Assembly (NCBI RefSeq): GCF_028994805.1
Contig: NZ_JAJQQP010000007.1
Coordinates: forward strand, 81,468 to 145,467
DNA: 64,000 nt
Origin: Promicromonospora iranensis
Lineage (GTDB): Bacteria; Actinomycetota; Actinomycetes; Actinomycetales; Cellulomonadaceae
Reading direction: 5' to 3'
Position 1 is the stretch's first letter. Every line of letters starts with the position of its first letter. Shown in pieces: positions 40,913-49,976 of this stretch. Made by a program: the position numbers and the translations under genes. Under the pieces are notes generated by a model. That model was not told the DNA's origin. It searched no databases and worked only from the letters and a program-made list of their open reading frames with translations.

Positions 40913-43900
40913 ACCCAGCCCTATCTCCGGTTCCCCCATGTCCATGGCGACCAGGTGGCGTTCATAGCCGACGACGACGTCTGGCTCGCCCCGGTCTCCG
41001 GCGGCCGCGCGTGGCGCCTGACCAGCGATCACGCGCCGGCGACCACTCCTCGCTTCTCCCCCGACGGCATGCGCCTGGCCTACGTGTCGCACAAGGACGG
41101 GCACCCCGAGGCCTACGTGGTGGAGCTGGCCGACGGAGCCGCTCGGCGCCTCACCTGGCTCGGGGGAACGACCACCATGGTGCTCGGCTGGGACGATGCC
41201 GGCCGGGTGCTCGTCGCCTCCAACTGCGGCACGCACGAGCGTTCGCTGACCGTGGTGCGCGCGGTAGGCCTCGACGGCACCGTCGAGACCCCGCGCTACG
41301 GGCCGTCCTGGGGCGTGGCCGAGCACCAGGGTGCGGACCACAGGCGCACGACTGCCCTCGTCTCCGCGGGCTACCGGACGCCGGCGTACTGGAAGCGATA
41401 CCGCGGCGGCACGGCCTCGGTCCTGTGGATCGACCGTGGCACCGGTACCTGGGAACGACCGCTGCCCGACGAAGAGGCCGGGATCTACGACCCGCACTGG
41501 ATCGGCGACGCGCTGGTGTTCACGTCGGACCGCGGCGCCACGTTCCCGGACCACGCCGACGAGCAGGCGAACCTGTGGGTGCTCGACGGACTCGCGACCG
41601 GCACGGAGGCTCCTGAGCCGCGACAGCTCACCACCCAGTCCGAGGCGGAGGGCTACGTCCGCGACGCCACCTCCGACGGTTCACGCATCGTGTGGCACAG
41701 CCGCGGCGACCTGTGGCTGCTCGACCGGCTGGACGGCACTCCGCGCCGGCTCGACATCACGCTCACGGGCGCACTGCCGCAGCCGTACCGGGCGGATCCG
41801 GAGTCGACCCCCGCCGGCGTCGACGGCCTGGCGGTCGACAGGACCGGCGACGCGAGCGTCGTCGGCTGGCTCGGCACCGCGTACTGGGTGACCCATCGCG
41901 CGGGCCCGGCCCGAGCGCTCGTCGCCGACCCGTCGGTCCGTGTCCGGGAGCCCGTGCTGCTGGGCGACACGGGGCGCGCGGTGGTCGTGACGGATGCGCC
42001 CCGCAGCACCGCGGACGGTGAGAGCCGGGAGGACGCGCTCGAGGTCCATGCCCTGCCCGGTGTCTCCGGCGGCACGCCCGACGCCGAGCCGCAGCGCCTC
42101 GCGGCCGGCGAACTCGGCCGGGTCCTGCACCTCGCCGCCAGCCCCGCGGGGGACAGGGTGGCGGCCATCTCGCACGACGGCCGCATCAGCCTGGTCACCA
42201 TGCCGCCCGCGGTCGCCGGTGGCACCGACGGCACGGAGGCCGGCCGTCCCGACGCCGTGGCGCCGGGCACCATCACCTCGCTCGGCAGGTCCGGCAACGG
42301 CGAGGCGGAGTCCCCCACGTTCTCCCCCGACGGGCGGTACCTCGCCTGGTCGAGCCCCACGGGCAGCGAGGGCGACCACCACCAGATCCTCGTGGCGGAC
42401 CTGCACGCCGAGAGCCCCATGGCGACGCCACTGACGTCGGGCCGGTTCCACGACTTCTCGCCGGCGTTCAGCGACGACGGCAAGTACGTCGTGTTCCTCT
42501 CGGACCGCACCTTCGACCCGTCGTACGACTCCCACGAGTTCGCCCTCTCGTTCAGCGCCGCCACCCGGCCGTGGCTCATCCCGCTGGCGGCCACCGAACC
42601 CGCGCCGTTCGGCCCCAGCGCCGACGGCTGGCGTCTGACCAAGCCCGACGACAAGTCCGACGACAGGCCCGGCGACAGGCCCGGCGACAAGGACGGCGGC
42701 AGGGTCACCGGCGAGACGCACGCCACCGCGGGCAAGGCCCGTGCCGGCGAAGCGGCCGGCACGGAGCGCGACCCGCACCAGCACGACGACGCCTCCCCCG
42801 ACATCGACTTCGACGGCGCCGAGGAGCGCGTGGTGCCGTTCCCGGTCGTGTCGGGCCGCTACCGCACCCTGCTCGCCGCCAAGGGCGGGGTGCTCTGGAT
42901 CCACGAGACCGACGACGCCGGTGTGCTCGGCTCGCGCCACGCCGGCTCGGAGGCCGACCCGGCGCCCAACGTGCTGCAGTTCTGGTCGTTCGAGGCGCGC
43001 AAGGCCACGGACGTCGCGGAGAAGGTCGGCGACTACGCGGTGTCGGGCGACGGCGAGCGGGTCGTGATCCGCTCCGGAAACGGGCTCAGCACGCAGTCGG
43101 CGACGAGCAAGCCGGGTGACGACGACCCCAACGCGTTCGACATCGACCTCTCGCGCGTCCGCTACGAGGTGGACCCGCGCGCACAGTGGCGCCAGATGTT
43201 CGACGAGAACGCCCGCATCATGCGCGACCACTACTGGCGGGCGGACATGAACGGCGTCGACTGGGACGGCGTGGTGGCGCGGTGGCGCCCGCTGGTCGAC
43301 CGGGTCGCCACGCACGACGACCTCGAGGACGTGCTCTGGGAGACCGTCGCCGAGCTCAACACGTCGCACGCCTATGTGCGCAGGCCGCACGAGCCGGGCG
43401 ACACGTCCCGCAAGCTCGGCCTGCTCGGTGCGGACCTCTCCCGGGCCGCCGGCGGCTGGCGGATCGACCGGGTCCTGCCGAGCGAGTCGTCCGACCCGGG
43501 AGCACGGTCGCCGCTGCGCGCCGCCGGCGTCGACGCGCAGCCCGGCGACCTGATCGTCGCCGTGGACGGGCGACCCGTGGACCCGGTGGCCGGCCCGGCG
43601 GCGAACCTGGTCGGCGCGGCCGAGATCCCGGTCGAGCTCACCCTGCGGCGACCTGCGGCCGGGTCGGACGGCACCGCGACAGGGGGCGAGGCAGCGGGAG
43701 ACCGCCGAGTCGTCGTCGTGCCGCTCGCGAACGAGTCCGACCTCCGCTACCAGGACTGGGTGCGGTCGCGTCGTGAGTACGTCGCCGAGAAGTCGGGCGG
43801 TCGCCTCGGGTACGTGCACGTCCCGGACATGATGAGCACCGGCTGGGCGCAGCTGCACCGCGACCTGCGGCTCGCCACCGACTGCGAGGGCATCATCGTG

Positions 43901-44410
43901 GACGTGCGGTTCAACGGTGGTGGGCACACGTCGCAGCTCGTGATCGCGCGCCTCGCCGCGCGCGTCGCCGGCTGGGGCCTGAACCGGCACTACGACCGCC
44001 CCAGCTCCTACCCGGACCGTGCCCCGCGCGGACCGGTCGTGCTGGTGACCAACGAGTACGCCGGGTCCGACGGCGACATCGTGAACGCGGCGGCACAGGC
44101 CCTGGACGTCGGACCGGTGGTCGGCGTCCGGACCTGGGGCGGGGTCGTCGGCATCGACGGCCGCTTCGACCTGGTGGACGGCACCGGGATCACCCAGCCG
44201 CGGTACGCCTTCTGGCTCGAGGGCAAGGGGTTCGAGGTCGAGAACCACGGCGTCGATCCCGACATCGAGGTGCGCCACACGCCGGCGGACTACTTCTCCG
44301 ACGTCGACCCGCAGCTCGAGGCCGGCATGGCCGAGGCGTTCCGCCGGCTCGCGGAACGGCCCGCCGCGGCGGCGCCCGCGATGCCCGAGCCTCAGGTGCG
44401 CCGCCGGTAG
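40910..44410 (+). CDS. Tricorn-like protease
   Basis: The product is about 1166 residues and follows tricorn architecture. Two N-terminal WD40-like beta-propellers cover roughly 1-700 (SPDGMRLAYVSHKDG, FSPDGRYLAWSS, FSDDGKYVVFLSDR). A PDZ domain lies near 845-920 (AAGVDAQPGDLIVAVDGRPVDP) and a C-terminal S41-type catalytic domain follows. The catalytic pair Ser819-His820 is in NTSHAYV and the nucleophile Ser1053-Asp1054 is in YAGSDGDI, matching the known tricorn tetrad. A Lys/Asp/Gly-rich insert lies near 580-640. It degrades peptides released by other proteases. A GTG start follows a -10-like TACGTT at leaderless spacing. Confidence 0.88.
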   Translation: MTQPYLRFPHVHGDQVAFIADDDVWLAPVSGGRAWRLTSDHAPATTPRFSPDGMRLAYVSHKDGHPEAYVVELADGAARRLTWLGGTTTMVLGWDDAGRVLVASNCGTHERSLTVVRAVGLDGTVETPRYGPSWGVAEHQGADHRRTTALVSAGYRTPAYWKRYRGGTASVLWIDRGTGTWERPLPDEEAGIYDPHWIGDALVFTSDRGATFPDHADEQANLWVLDGLATGTEAPEPRQLTTQSEAEGYVRDATSDGSRIVWHSRGDLWLLDRLDGTPRRLDITLTGALPQPYRADPESTPAGVDGLAVDRTGDASVVGWLGTAYWVTHRAGPARALVADPSVRVREPVLLGDTGRAVVVTDAPRSTADGESREDALEVHALPGVSGGTPDAEPQRLAAGELGRVLHLAASPAGDRVAAISHDGRISLVTMPPAVAGGTDGTEAGRPDAVAPGTITSLGRSGNGEAESPTFSPDGRYLAWSSPTGSEGDHHQILVADLHAESPMATPLTSGRFHDFSPAFSDDGKYVVFLSDRTFDPSYDSHEFALSFSAATRPWLIPLAATEPAPFGPSADGWRLTKPDDKSDDRPGDRPGDKDGGRVTGETHATAGKARAGEAAGTERDPHQHDDASPDIDFDGAEERVVPFPVVSGRYRTLLAAKGGVLWIHETDDAGVLGSRHAGSEADPAPNVLQFWSFEARKATDVAEKVGDYAVSGDGERVVIRSGNGLSTQSATSKPGDDDPNAFDIDLSRVRYEVDPRAQWRQMFDENARIMRDHYWRADMNGVDWDGVVARWRPLVDRVATHDDLEDVLWETVAELNTSHAYVRRPHEPGDTSRKLGLLGADLSRAAGGWRIDRVLPSESSDPGARSPLRAAGVDAQPGDLIVAVDGRPVDPVAGPAANLVGAAEIPVELTLRRPAAGSDGTATGGEAAGDRRVVVVPLANESDLRYQDWVRSRREYVAEKSGGRLGYVHVPDMMSTGWAQLHRDLRLATDCEGIIVDVRFNGGGHTSQLVIARLAARVAGWGLNRHYDRPSSYPDRAPRGPVVLVTNEYAGSDGDIVNAAAQALDVGPVVGVRTWGGVVGIDGRFDLVDGTGITQPRYAFWLEGKGFEVENHGVDPDIEVRHTPADYFSDVDPQLEAGMAEAFRRLAERPAAAAPAMPEPQVRRR

Positions 44411-44431
44411 TCCCCCGACGCGTCGGGCCGG

Positions 44432-45175
44432 TCAGGCGCGCGTGGCCTGCACGAACGCCATCGGCCCGAAGCGGTGCTCCGTGTGCTCCACCTCACGGGC
44501 GTCGGTGAACCCAACGTCCGTGAGGAGGCGCACCAGGTTGCTCGGGCCGTGCCCACGTGGCTTCCCGTGCCCGTGCGACCTTCCGTGCCCCCGGAGCCTG
44601 CCGCGGCCGTGCTCATGGCCGTGACCGGCCCCGCGCCCGTGCCCGCCGGCATCCGCGCCCTCATCCGCGCCGTCCGAGCTCCCGAGGTCCACGATCGTCA
44701 CCGTCCCGCCCGGACGGAGCGCCCGGAAGGCCTCGCGGCCGAACAGGACACGCCCTTCGTCGGGCACATGGTGCAGCGCGAGCGCGGACACGATGTGGTC
44801 GAGCGACGCGTCGCCGGTCGGGAGCCGGTCGGCGAACCCCTGGACGAGCGTGAGCGGTAGCCGGCGGCGCGTCGCCTTGCGAGCGGCGACCCGCAGCGCG
44901 CCCGCGTCGGGGTCGAGGCCCGTGACCCGCGCCGCCGGCTGCGCGCGGAGCACGGCGAGCGACAGGTTCGCGGTGCCGCAGCCGACGTCGAGCACCGACT
45001 CGCCGGGCGCGACGTCCGCGAGCGCCGCCGCACGGTCGTGCAGGGCACGGGCCCCGACGCGGAGCGAGAACAGGTCGTAGAACGGGAGCAGCCAGGGCTT
45101 TCCCATGCCCGGCAGGAACTCGCGGTCCCGTTCCTCGGGAGTGCGATGGTCGAGGATCTGCACGGTCGTGTTCAT
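44432..45175 (-). CDS. Class I SAM methyltransferase with Gly/His-rich insert
   Basis: This 247-residue methyltransferase has the SAM-binding motif I VLDVGCGTANLSLAVL, motif II-type acidic residue GLDPDAGALRVA, and ALALHHVPDEGRVLFGREAFRALRPGG. Between the core and the last strands (about 178-212) is an insert rich in Gly, His and Arg (for example GAGHGHEHGRGRLRGHG) that looks like a metal-binding segment. The substrate is unknown. It is divergent from a CDF metal transporter; GGAAGG precedes the ATG. Confidence 0.8.
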   Translation of the reverse strand: MNTTVQILDHRTPEERDREFLPGMGKPWLLPFYDLFSLRVGARALHDRAAALADVAPGESVLDVGCGTANLSLAVLRAQPAARVTGLDPDAGALRVAARKATRRRLPLTLVQGFADRLPTGDASLDHIVSALALHHVPDEGRVLFGREAFRALRPGGTVTIVDLGSSDGADEGADAGGHGRGAGHGHEHGRGRLRGHGRSHGHGKPRGHGPSNLVRLLTDVGFTDAREVEHTEHRFGPMAFVQATRA

Positions 45176-45214
45176 CGGGGGCCTTCCGTCCAGTGGTGAG
45201 GCTGGTGGGTCCGT

Positions 45215-45235
45215 AGGTCCCGCGGCGCGGGACCT
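45215..45235. promoter_or_regulatory. Inverted repeat between methyltransferase and CDF genes
   Basis: AGGTCCCG (45215-45222) and CGGGACCT (45228-45235) are exact complements around five bases. Weaker flanking symmetry (GCTGGTG.../...CACCAGC) extends it. It lies 40 bp upstream of the methyltransferase start in a 224-bp divergent region and could serve both genes. Confidence 0.35.
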
Positions 45236-45399
45236 TCTGGACACCAGCATCGGACGTCCTGCGGGGTGGGGACAGGACGGAAGTCGGTGACGATCGCACG
45301 ATCTTCGGTTCCGCTCGCCGGACCGGTTCGCCGACGAGGGCGGGCAGCCGCACCGGGACGGCGGTAGCGTCGAACGGGTCCACGACGAAGGGGGTACGC

Positions 45400-46323
45400 A
45401 TGGCGCGGGATCGGGGTGGCTCGGGGCTGACCGTGGTGATCGCCTTCACCGCCAACTTCGCGGTGGCGACGGCCAAGACGGTCGCAGCGGTCCTGACCGG
45501 TTCGGCGTCGATGGTGGCCGAGGCCGCGCACTCGTGGGCGGACACGGGCAACGAGGTGTTCCTCCTGGTCGCCGAGCGCAAGTCGGGCCGGGCACCGGAC
45601 ACGGACCGCCCGCTCGGTTACGGCCGGGAGGCCTACGTCTGGTCGATGCTGGCCGCCCTCGGTCTTTTTGTCGCCGGTGGTGTGGTGTCGGTCTATCACG
45701 GCATCCGGGAGTTCGGGGCCGCCGGGGAGACCGGCTCGTACACGGTCGGGTACATCGTGCTCGCCGTCGCGTTCTGCCTCGAAGGGGTGTCGTTCGTGCA
45801 GGCGTACCGGCGCACCCGGGCGGAGGCGCGGGCGCTCGGCCGGGACCTCCTCGACCATGCGCTGGCCACCTCGGACCCGACCCTGCGCGCGGTGCTCGCC
45901 GAGGACGCCGCAGCGCTCGTCGGTCTGGTCATCGCGGCGGGCAGCATGGCGTTGCACCAGGTCACCGGTGACGGTCGGTACGACGCGGTCGGCTCGATCC
46001 TGGTGGGCGTGCTGCTGTGCGTCGTGGCGGTGGTGCTGTTCGACCGCAACCGGCGGTTCCTGACCGGTGAGGTGGCCGACGAGCGGATCCATCAGGCGGT
46101 CCGGGCGCGGGTGGAGGCCCTGCCCGGTGTCCAGCGGGTGGGCCACCTGCGCCTGGAGTTCGTCGGACCGCGGCAGATCCTGCTGGTCGCGAGCATCGAC
46201 CTGCCCGGCGACGAGTCCGAGTCCCACGTGGCGGTCCGGCTGCGCGACCTGGAGCAGCAGCTCGAGCGTGTCCCGCAGATCGTCGACGCCGTCCTGACCC
46301 CGGCCGTGCCGAGCGATCGGTGA
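45400..46323 (+). CDS. Cation diffusion facilitator family metal transporter
   Basis: This 307-residue protein has six helices. Metal-site residues are in TM2 (AEAAHSWADTGNE, His/Asp), and the TM5 region has LAEDAAALVGLVI. A C-terminal cytoplasmic domain begins near residue 215 (GVQRVGHLRLEFVGPRQILL). CDF proteins exchange Zn2+, Fe2+ or Mn2+ for protons and export them. AAGGGGG precedes the ATG. The gene faces a methyltransferase with a His-rich insert across 224 bp containing an inverted repeat. The AraC gene follows after seven bases. Confidence 0.88.
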   Translation: MARDRGGSGLTVVIAFTANFAVATAKTVAAVLTGSASMVAEAAHSWADTGNEVFLLVAERKSGRAPDTDRPLGYGREAYVWSMLAALGLFVAGGVVSVYHGIREFGAAGETGSYTVGYIVLAVAFCLEGVSFVQAYRRTRAEARALGRDLLDHALATSDPTLRAVLAEDAAALVGLVIAAGSMALHQVTGDGRYDAVGSILVGVLLCVVAVVLFDRNRRFLTGEVADERIHQAVRARVEALPGVQRVGHLRLEFVGPRQILLVASIDLPGDESESHVAVRLRDLEQQLERVPQIVDAVLTPAVPSDR

Positions 46324-46330
46324 GGTGACG

Positions 46331-47296
46331 ATGACCACCTCCTCGGGCGACGCCGCAGCCGCGCCGCGCTCTGCGGCCGCGCCGCGCTCCGGGGCCCGTC
46401 TGCGCACGGTGCGCCCGGACGGCACGCCGGTGTACTGGCACCCGGCACGCCCCGGTGCCCCGCCGGTGCAGGTCACCCGGATCGACGTCGAGGCCGATCA
46501 CCCGCACCTGTCGCCGGACCACCGGCACGCGCACGACTTCCTCGTGCTCGTCTACATCGAGCGGGGCGGCGGGACGGTGGCGCTGGGCAACCACGACACA
46601 CCGCTGCACGACGGCGACGTGCACGCCATCCCGCCCGGGCAGGCGATCGGCTCGGCGGCACTCACCGACCTGCACCACTGCCGCGCCTGGAGCGTCGCCT
46701 TCACGCCCGACGCCGTCCCCTCGCTCGCCTCGGTCTCGCCCCTCGCCTGGGCGCACCACCCGATCCTCGCGCTGTTCGCGCTCGCGACGCCGCCCGCCGG
46801 GGCGAGCGCCAACGTCCCGGTCGCCGAGCGCCCCCGCTGGGCCGGGTGGCTGACGGAGCTCGGGGAGGAGCTGGCGGAGCCCGGCCGGCTGGGAGCGCGT
46901 GACGCGGCGTCGGCCCTGCTGACGCGGATCCTGATCGGCGCGGCGCGGCTGGCGCCGTCGGCTCCCCCTCCGCCGGACGCGCTGGTGACGCGCGTCTTCG
47001 ACGAGATCGAGGCCACGTTCCGCGAGCCGGTGTCGGCGTCCGACGTCGCCCGGGCGCTGGGCTACACGCCCGGCCACCTGACCACCGTGGTCCGCGAGCG
47101 CACGGGCCGCACCCTGCTGGAATGGATCACCGAACGGCGGATGACGGAGGTGCGGCGGATGCTCCGCGACACCGACCTGCCGCTCGGCGTGGTGGCCGCC
47201 AGGACCGGTCTGCGCGACGCGACCTACCTCGTCAGACGGTTCAAGGACCGGTACGGGACCACCCCCGACCGGTGGCGTCGGAACGAGCGTGTGTGA
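46331..47296 (+). CDS. AraC-family regulator with cupin domain
   Basis: The product is about 321 residues. An N-terminal cupin-like sensing domain (PHLSPDHRHAHDFLVLVYIERGGG, DGDVHAIPPGQ) is followed by a C-terminal AraC HTH at about 225-320 (SASDVARALGYTPGHLTTVVRERTGRT, LRDATYLVRRFKDRYGTTPDRWR). The His-rich cupin may bind metal or a small molecule. It starts just behind the CDF gene (ATG at 46331 preceded by GAGG), so it may be co-transcribed with it, or it may control the amino acid ABC operon downstream. Confidence 0.85.
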   Translation: MTTSSGDAAAAPRSAAAPRSGARLRTVRPDGTPVYWHPARPGAPPVQVTRIDVEADHPHLSPDHRHAHDFLVLVYIERGGGTVALGNHDTPLHDGDVHAIPPGQAIGSAALTDLHHCRAWSVAFTPDAVPSLASVSPLAWAHHPILALFALATPPAGASANVPVAERPRWAGWLTELGEELAEPGRLGARDAASALLTRILIGAARLAPSAPPPPDALVTRVFDEIEATFREPVSASDVARALGYTPGHLTTVVRERTGRTLLEWITERRMTEVRRMLRDTDLPLGVVAARTGLRDATYLVRRFKDRYGTTPDRWRRNERV

Positions 47297-47376
47297 GTTC
47301 CCACCGACTATCAGTTAGTTTTGGGGCGCGCATCGGCAATGTCGATGTGTGTCAACCGTCGAACGGAGCTTTCACC

Positions 47377-48174
47377 ATGTCTCGCAACCGCGCCCTCCTC
47401 ACGGCCGCCGCAGCCTCCGCTGCCCTCCTGGCCCTGACCGGCTGCGGCAGCTCTGGTGAGCCCGGCGGCGCGGGCGAGGAGCTCGGCCTGGTGTCGGGCG
47501 ACACGCTGACCGTCGCCACCGAGGGCACCTACCGGCCGTTCAGCTACCACGACGAGTCGGGCGAGCTGGTCGGCTACGACGTCGAGGTCGCCGAGGCCGT
47601 CGCCGAGAAGCTGGGCGTCGAGATCACGTTCGAGGAGACGCAGTGGGACGCGATCTTCGCCGGTCTGGACGCGGGGCGCTTCGACACGATCGCGAACCAG
47701 GTGACGATCACCCCGGAGCGCGAGGAGGACTACGTCTTCTCGACGCCGTACACCGTGTCGACGGGCGTGCTCGTCGTGGCCGCCGACAACAACGACATCA
47801 CGAGCTTCGCCGACCTCGACGGCAAGACCACCGCCCAGTCGCTCTCGAGCAACTGGAACGAGCTCTCCAAGGAGAACGGCGCCACGGTCGAGGCCGTCGA
47901 GGGCTGGGCACAGTCCGTCGCCCTGCTGGAGCAGGGCCGCGTCGACGCGACCATCAACGACAGCCTGACCTACCTCGACTACGCCAACACCGAGGACGCC
48001 TCCGGCATCAAGGTCGCCGCGGAGACCGAGGAGGAGTCGCAGTCGGCGTTCGTCGTGACGCCGGAGCGCGAGGCTCTCGCCCAGGCGGTGGACGGCGCCC
48101 TCGACGAGCTGCGCGCCGACGGTACTCTCGCCGAGCTGGGCGAGAAGTACTTCGGCGAGGACGTCTCGGAGTGA
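47377..48174 (+). CDS. Polar amino acid ABC importer, substrate-binding lipoprotein
   Basis: This 265-residue lipoprotein has the lipobox ALLALTGC at Cys23. The SBP_bac_3 fold begins LTVATEGTYRPFSYHDESGELVGYDVEVAEAVAEKLG, followed by WDAIFAGLDAGRFDTIANQVTITPEREEDYVFSTPY, the pattern of cystine/glutamine-type binding proteins. The Asp that binds the ligand amine is in LVGYDVEVA. The 80 bp upstream include an AT-rich stretch (TATCAGTTAGTTTT) likely to be promoter. GGAG lies nine bases before the ATG. It heads a three-gene operon. Confidence 0.92.
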   Translation: MSRNRALLTAAAASAALLALTGCGSSGEPGGAGEELGLVSGDTLTVATEGTYRPFSYHDESGELVGYDVEVAEAVAEKLGVEITFEETQWDAIFAGLDAGRFDTIANQVTITPEREEDYVFSTPYTVSTGVLVVAADNNDITSFADLDGKTTAQSLSSNWNELSKENGATVEAVEGWAQSVALLEQGRVDATINDSLTYLDYANTEDASGIKVAAETEEESQSAFVVTPEREALAQAVDGALDELRADGTLAELGEKYFGEDVSE

Positions 48175-48218
48175 GCCCGCGCGCAACGCTTCTCCGCTGA
48201 TCGCGGGGAGAGGGATAC

Positions 48219-48878
48219 ATGGACTGGCAGCTCGTCGCCGACTCGTTCTGGCCGCTCCTGCGGGGTGGCCTCGTCGGCACCATCCCGCTCGCCCTCGCGT
48301 CCTTCGCGATCGGGCTGGTGCTCGCACTCGTCGTGGCGCTCCTGCGGCTGTCGCCGAACCGGATGCTGTCGTGGATCGGCCGCGCGTACGTCTCGCTGAT
48401 CCGCGGCACACCGCTGCTGGTGCAGCTCTTCATCATCTTCTACGGCCTGCCGCAGCTCGGCGTCCGGTTCGACCCGTGGCCCGCCGCGATCATCGCGTTC
48501 TCCATGAACGTCGGCGGCTACGCGGCCGAGGTGATCCGAGCGGCGATCCTGTCCGTGCCCAAGGGGCAGTGGGAGGCGGGCTGGACGGTGGGCATGTCGC
48601 CGGTCCGGACGCTCCGCCGGATCGTCCTGCCGCAGGCGGCGCGCGTGTCGGTGCCGCCGCTGTCGAACACGTTCATCTCGCTGGTCAAGGACACGTCGCT
48701 GGCCACGGTCATCCTGGTGACCGAGATGTTCCGCAAGGCCCAGGAGATCGCCGCGTTCTCCAACGAGTTCATGGTGGTCTACACCGAGGCGGCCCTGATC
48801 TACTGGATGTTCTGCACGGTGCTCGCCACCGGCCAGAACGCTATCGAGAAGAGGCTGGACCGGTATGTCGCGCACTGA
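48219..48878 (+). CDS. Polar amino acid ABC importer, permease
   Basis: This 219-residue inner-membrane permease of the HisM/GlnP family has five helices. The N-terminal signature is [20 protein letters not shown], the conserved loop is [23 protein letters not shown], and the EAA motif is [22 protein letters not shown]. As a homodimer it forms the translocation path. Its end overlaps the ATPase gene by 14 bases. Confidence 0.92.
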   Translation: MDWQLVADSFWPLLRGGLVGTIPLALASFAIGLVLALVVALLRLSPNRMLSWIGRAYVSLIRGTPLLVQLFIIFYGLPQLGVRFDPWPAAIIAFSMNVGGYAAEVIRAAILSVPKGQWEAGWTVGMSPVRTLRRIVLPQAARVSVPPLSNTFISLVKDTSLATVILVTEMFRKAQEIAAFSNEFMVVYTEAALIYWMFCTVLATGQNAIEKRLDRYVAH

Positions 48879-49722
48879 GCCGTCCGATCGACCCGGGCCT
48901 TCCGACCGCCCCGTGCCCGACACCCTGCTGACCGCGCGCGGCATCGAGAAGTCGTTCGGCGAGAACCACGTGCTGCGCGGCGTGGACCTGGAGGTCCGGC
49001 GCGGCGAGGTGGTCGCGCTGATCGGCGCGTCCGGGAGCGGCAAGACCACAGTGCTCCGCTCGCTCAATGGGCTCGAGACGCCGGACGCCGGGATGGTCGA
49101 GTTCAACGGCGGCCCCGCCGTCGACTTCGGCGCCCAGGCCGCCGCCGCGACCGGCGGCTGGGGAGTCCGGCGGGAGGGCGCACGCCAGGCGAAGGCGGAC
49201 CGCGCGGCCCTGCGCGACCGGTCGGCGATGGTGTTCCAGCACCACAACCTGTTCCCGCACCGCACCGTGCTGGACAACGTGATCGAGGGCCCCACGCAGG
49301 TCAAGCGGATCCCCCGCGCGACGGCGGTCGGCCGTGCCGAAGAGCTCCTGGCCCGCGTCGGGCTCGCCGACAAGCGCGACGCCTACCCGCACGAGCTGTC
49401 CGGCGGTCAGCAGCAGCGCGTCGGGATCGTGCGTGCGCTGGCCCTCGAGCCGGACCTCCTGCTGTTCGACGAGCCGACGTCGGCCCTCGACCCCGAGCTC
49501 GTGGGCGAGGTGCTGAGCGTGATGAAGGAGCTCGCGGACGAGGGCTGGACCATGGTGGTGGTGACGCACGAGCTGCAGTTCGCGCGCCAGGTCGCGGACG
49601 AGGTGCTGTTCCTCGACGGCGGCGTGGTGGTCGAGCGTGGTGCGCCCGCGCAGATCTTCTCCGACCCGGCCGAGGAGCGGACACGCCGTTTCCTCGACCG
49701 GATCCTGCACCCCCTGGACTGA
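48865..49722 (+). CDS. Polar amino acid ABC importer, ATPase
   Basis: This 285-residue ATPase has Walker [11 protein letters not shown]-loop [17 protein letters not shown], signature [15 protein letters not shown], Walker [13 protein letters not shown] and switch His VTHELQFA. It matches the GlnQ/TcyC family but carries an extra segment of about 25 residues (near 80-115) between Walker A and the Q-loop. It powers import with the two preceding gene products and overlaps the permease gene. Confidence 0.92.
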   Translation: MSRTEPSDRPGPSDRPVPDTLLTARGIEKSFGENHVLRGVDLEVRRGEVVALIGASGSGKTTVLRSLNGLETPDAGMVEFNGGPAVDFGAQAAAATGGWGVRREGARQAKADRAALRDRSAMVFQHHNLFPHRTVLDNVIEGPTQVKRIPRATAVGRAEELLARVGLADKRDAYPHELSGGQQQRVGIVRALALEPDLLLFDEPTSALDPELVGEVLSVMKELADEGWTMVVVTHELQFARQVADEVLFLDGGVVVERGAPAQIFSDPAEERTRRFLDRILHPLD

Positions 49723-49737
49723 CCCGCCACGCAGCGT

Positions 49738-49890
49738 CTACGCGGCAGCGACCGCCACCCGGCGACGCACCACACACCCGAGCGCGAAGACGGCCAGTGC
49801 TGCGGCCGCCGCGGCAGCGCCTGCGAGGTCGAGCCAGGCCGCACCGTACGGCAGCACGGACGCCCCGACGACCGGCGCGAGAATCCTGCT
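49738..49890 (-). pseudogene. 3' remnant of an MFS-type transporter gene
   Basis: On the minus strand about 50 in-frame codons end at a TAG at 49738-49740. They encode a loop (ILAPVVGASVLPYGAAWLDL), one Ala-rich hydrophobic helix and a basic tail (VVRRRVAVAAA), the usual last helix of an MFS transporter. The frame is broken by an in-frame TAG inside the adjacent perfect hairpin that starts at 49891, and the 5' part of the gene is missing. There is no start codon with a ribosome binding site. Deletion or insertion at the hairpin is the likely cause. Confidence 0.5.
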
Positions 49891-49958
49891 CCCTTTCGAG
49901 GTCTAAGTTTCTCCGCTCTGAACCGTTTCAGAGCGGAGAAACTTAGACCTCGAAAGGG
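49891..49958 (-). repeat. Perfect 32-bp stem hairpin
   Basis: Arms 49891-49922 and 49927-49958 are exact complements around the four-base loop CCGT. The stem is AT-richer than the genome (contains CTAAGTTTCTCC). It lies 18 bp behind the stop codon of the leftward Gfo/Idh gene and directly abuts the MFS remnant. It can act as a strong terminator, but its length and perfection suggest an inserted or mobile element. Confidence 0.85.
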
Positions 49959-49976
49959 GTAGAGAGAGCGGAGGGA

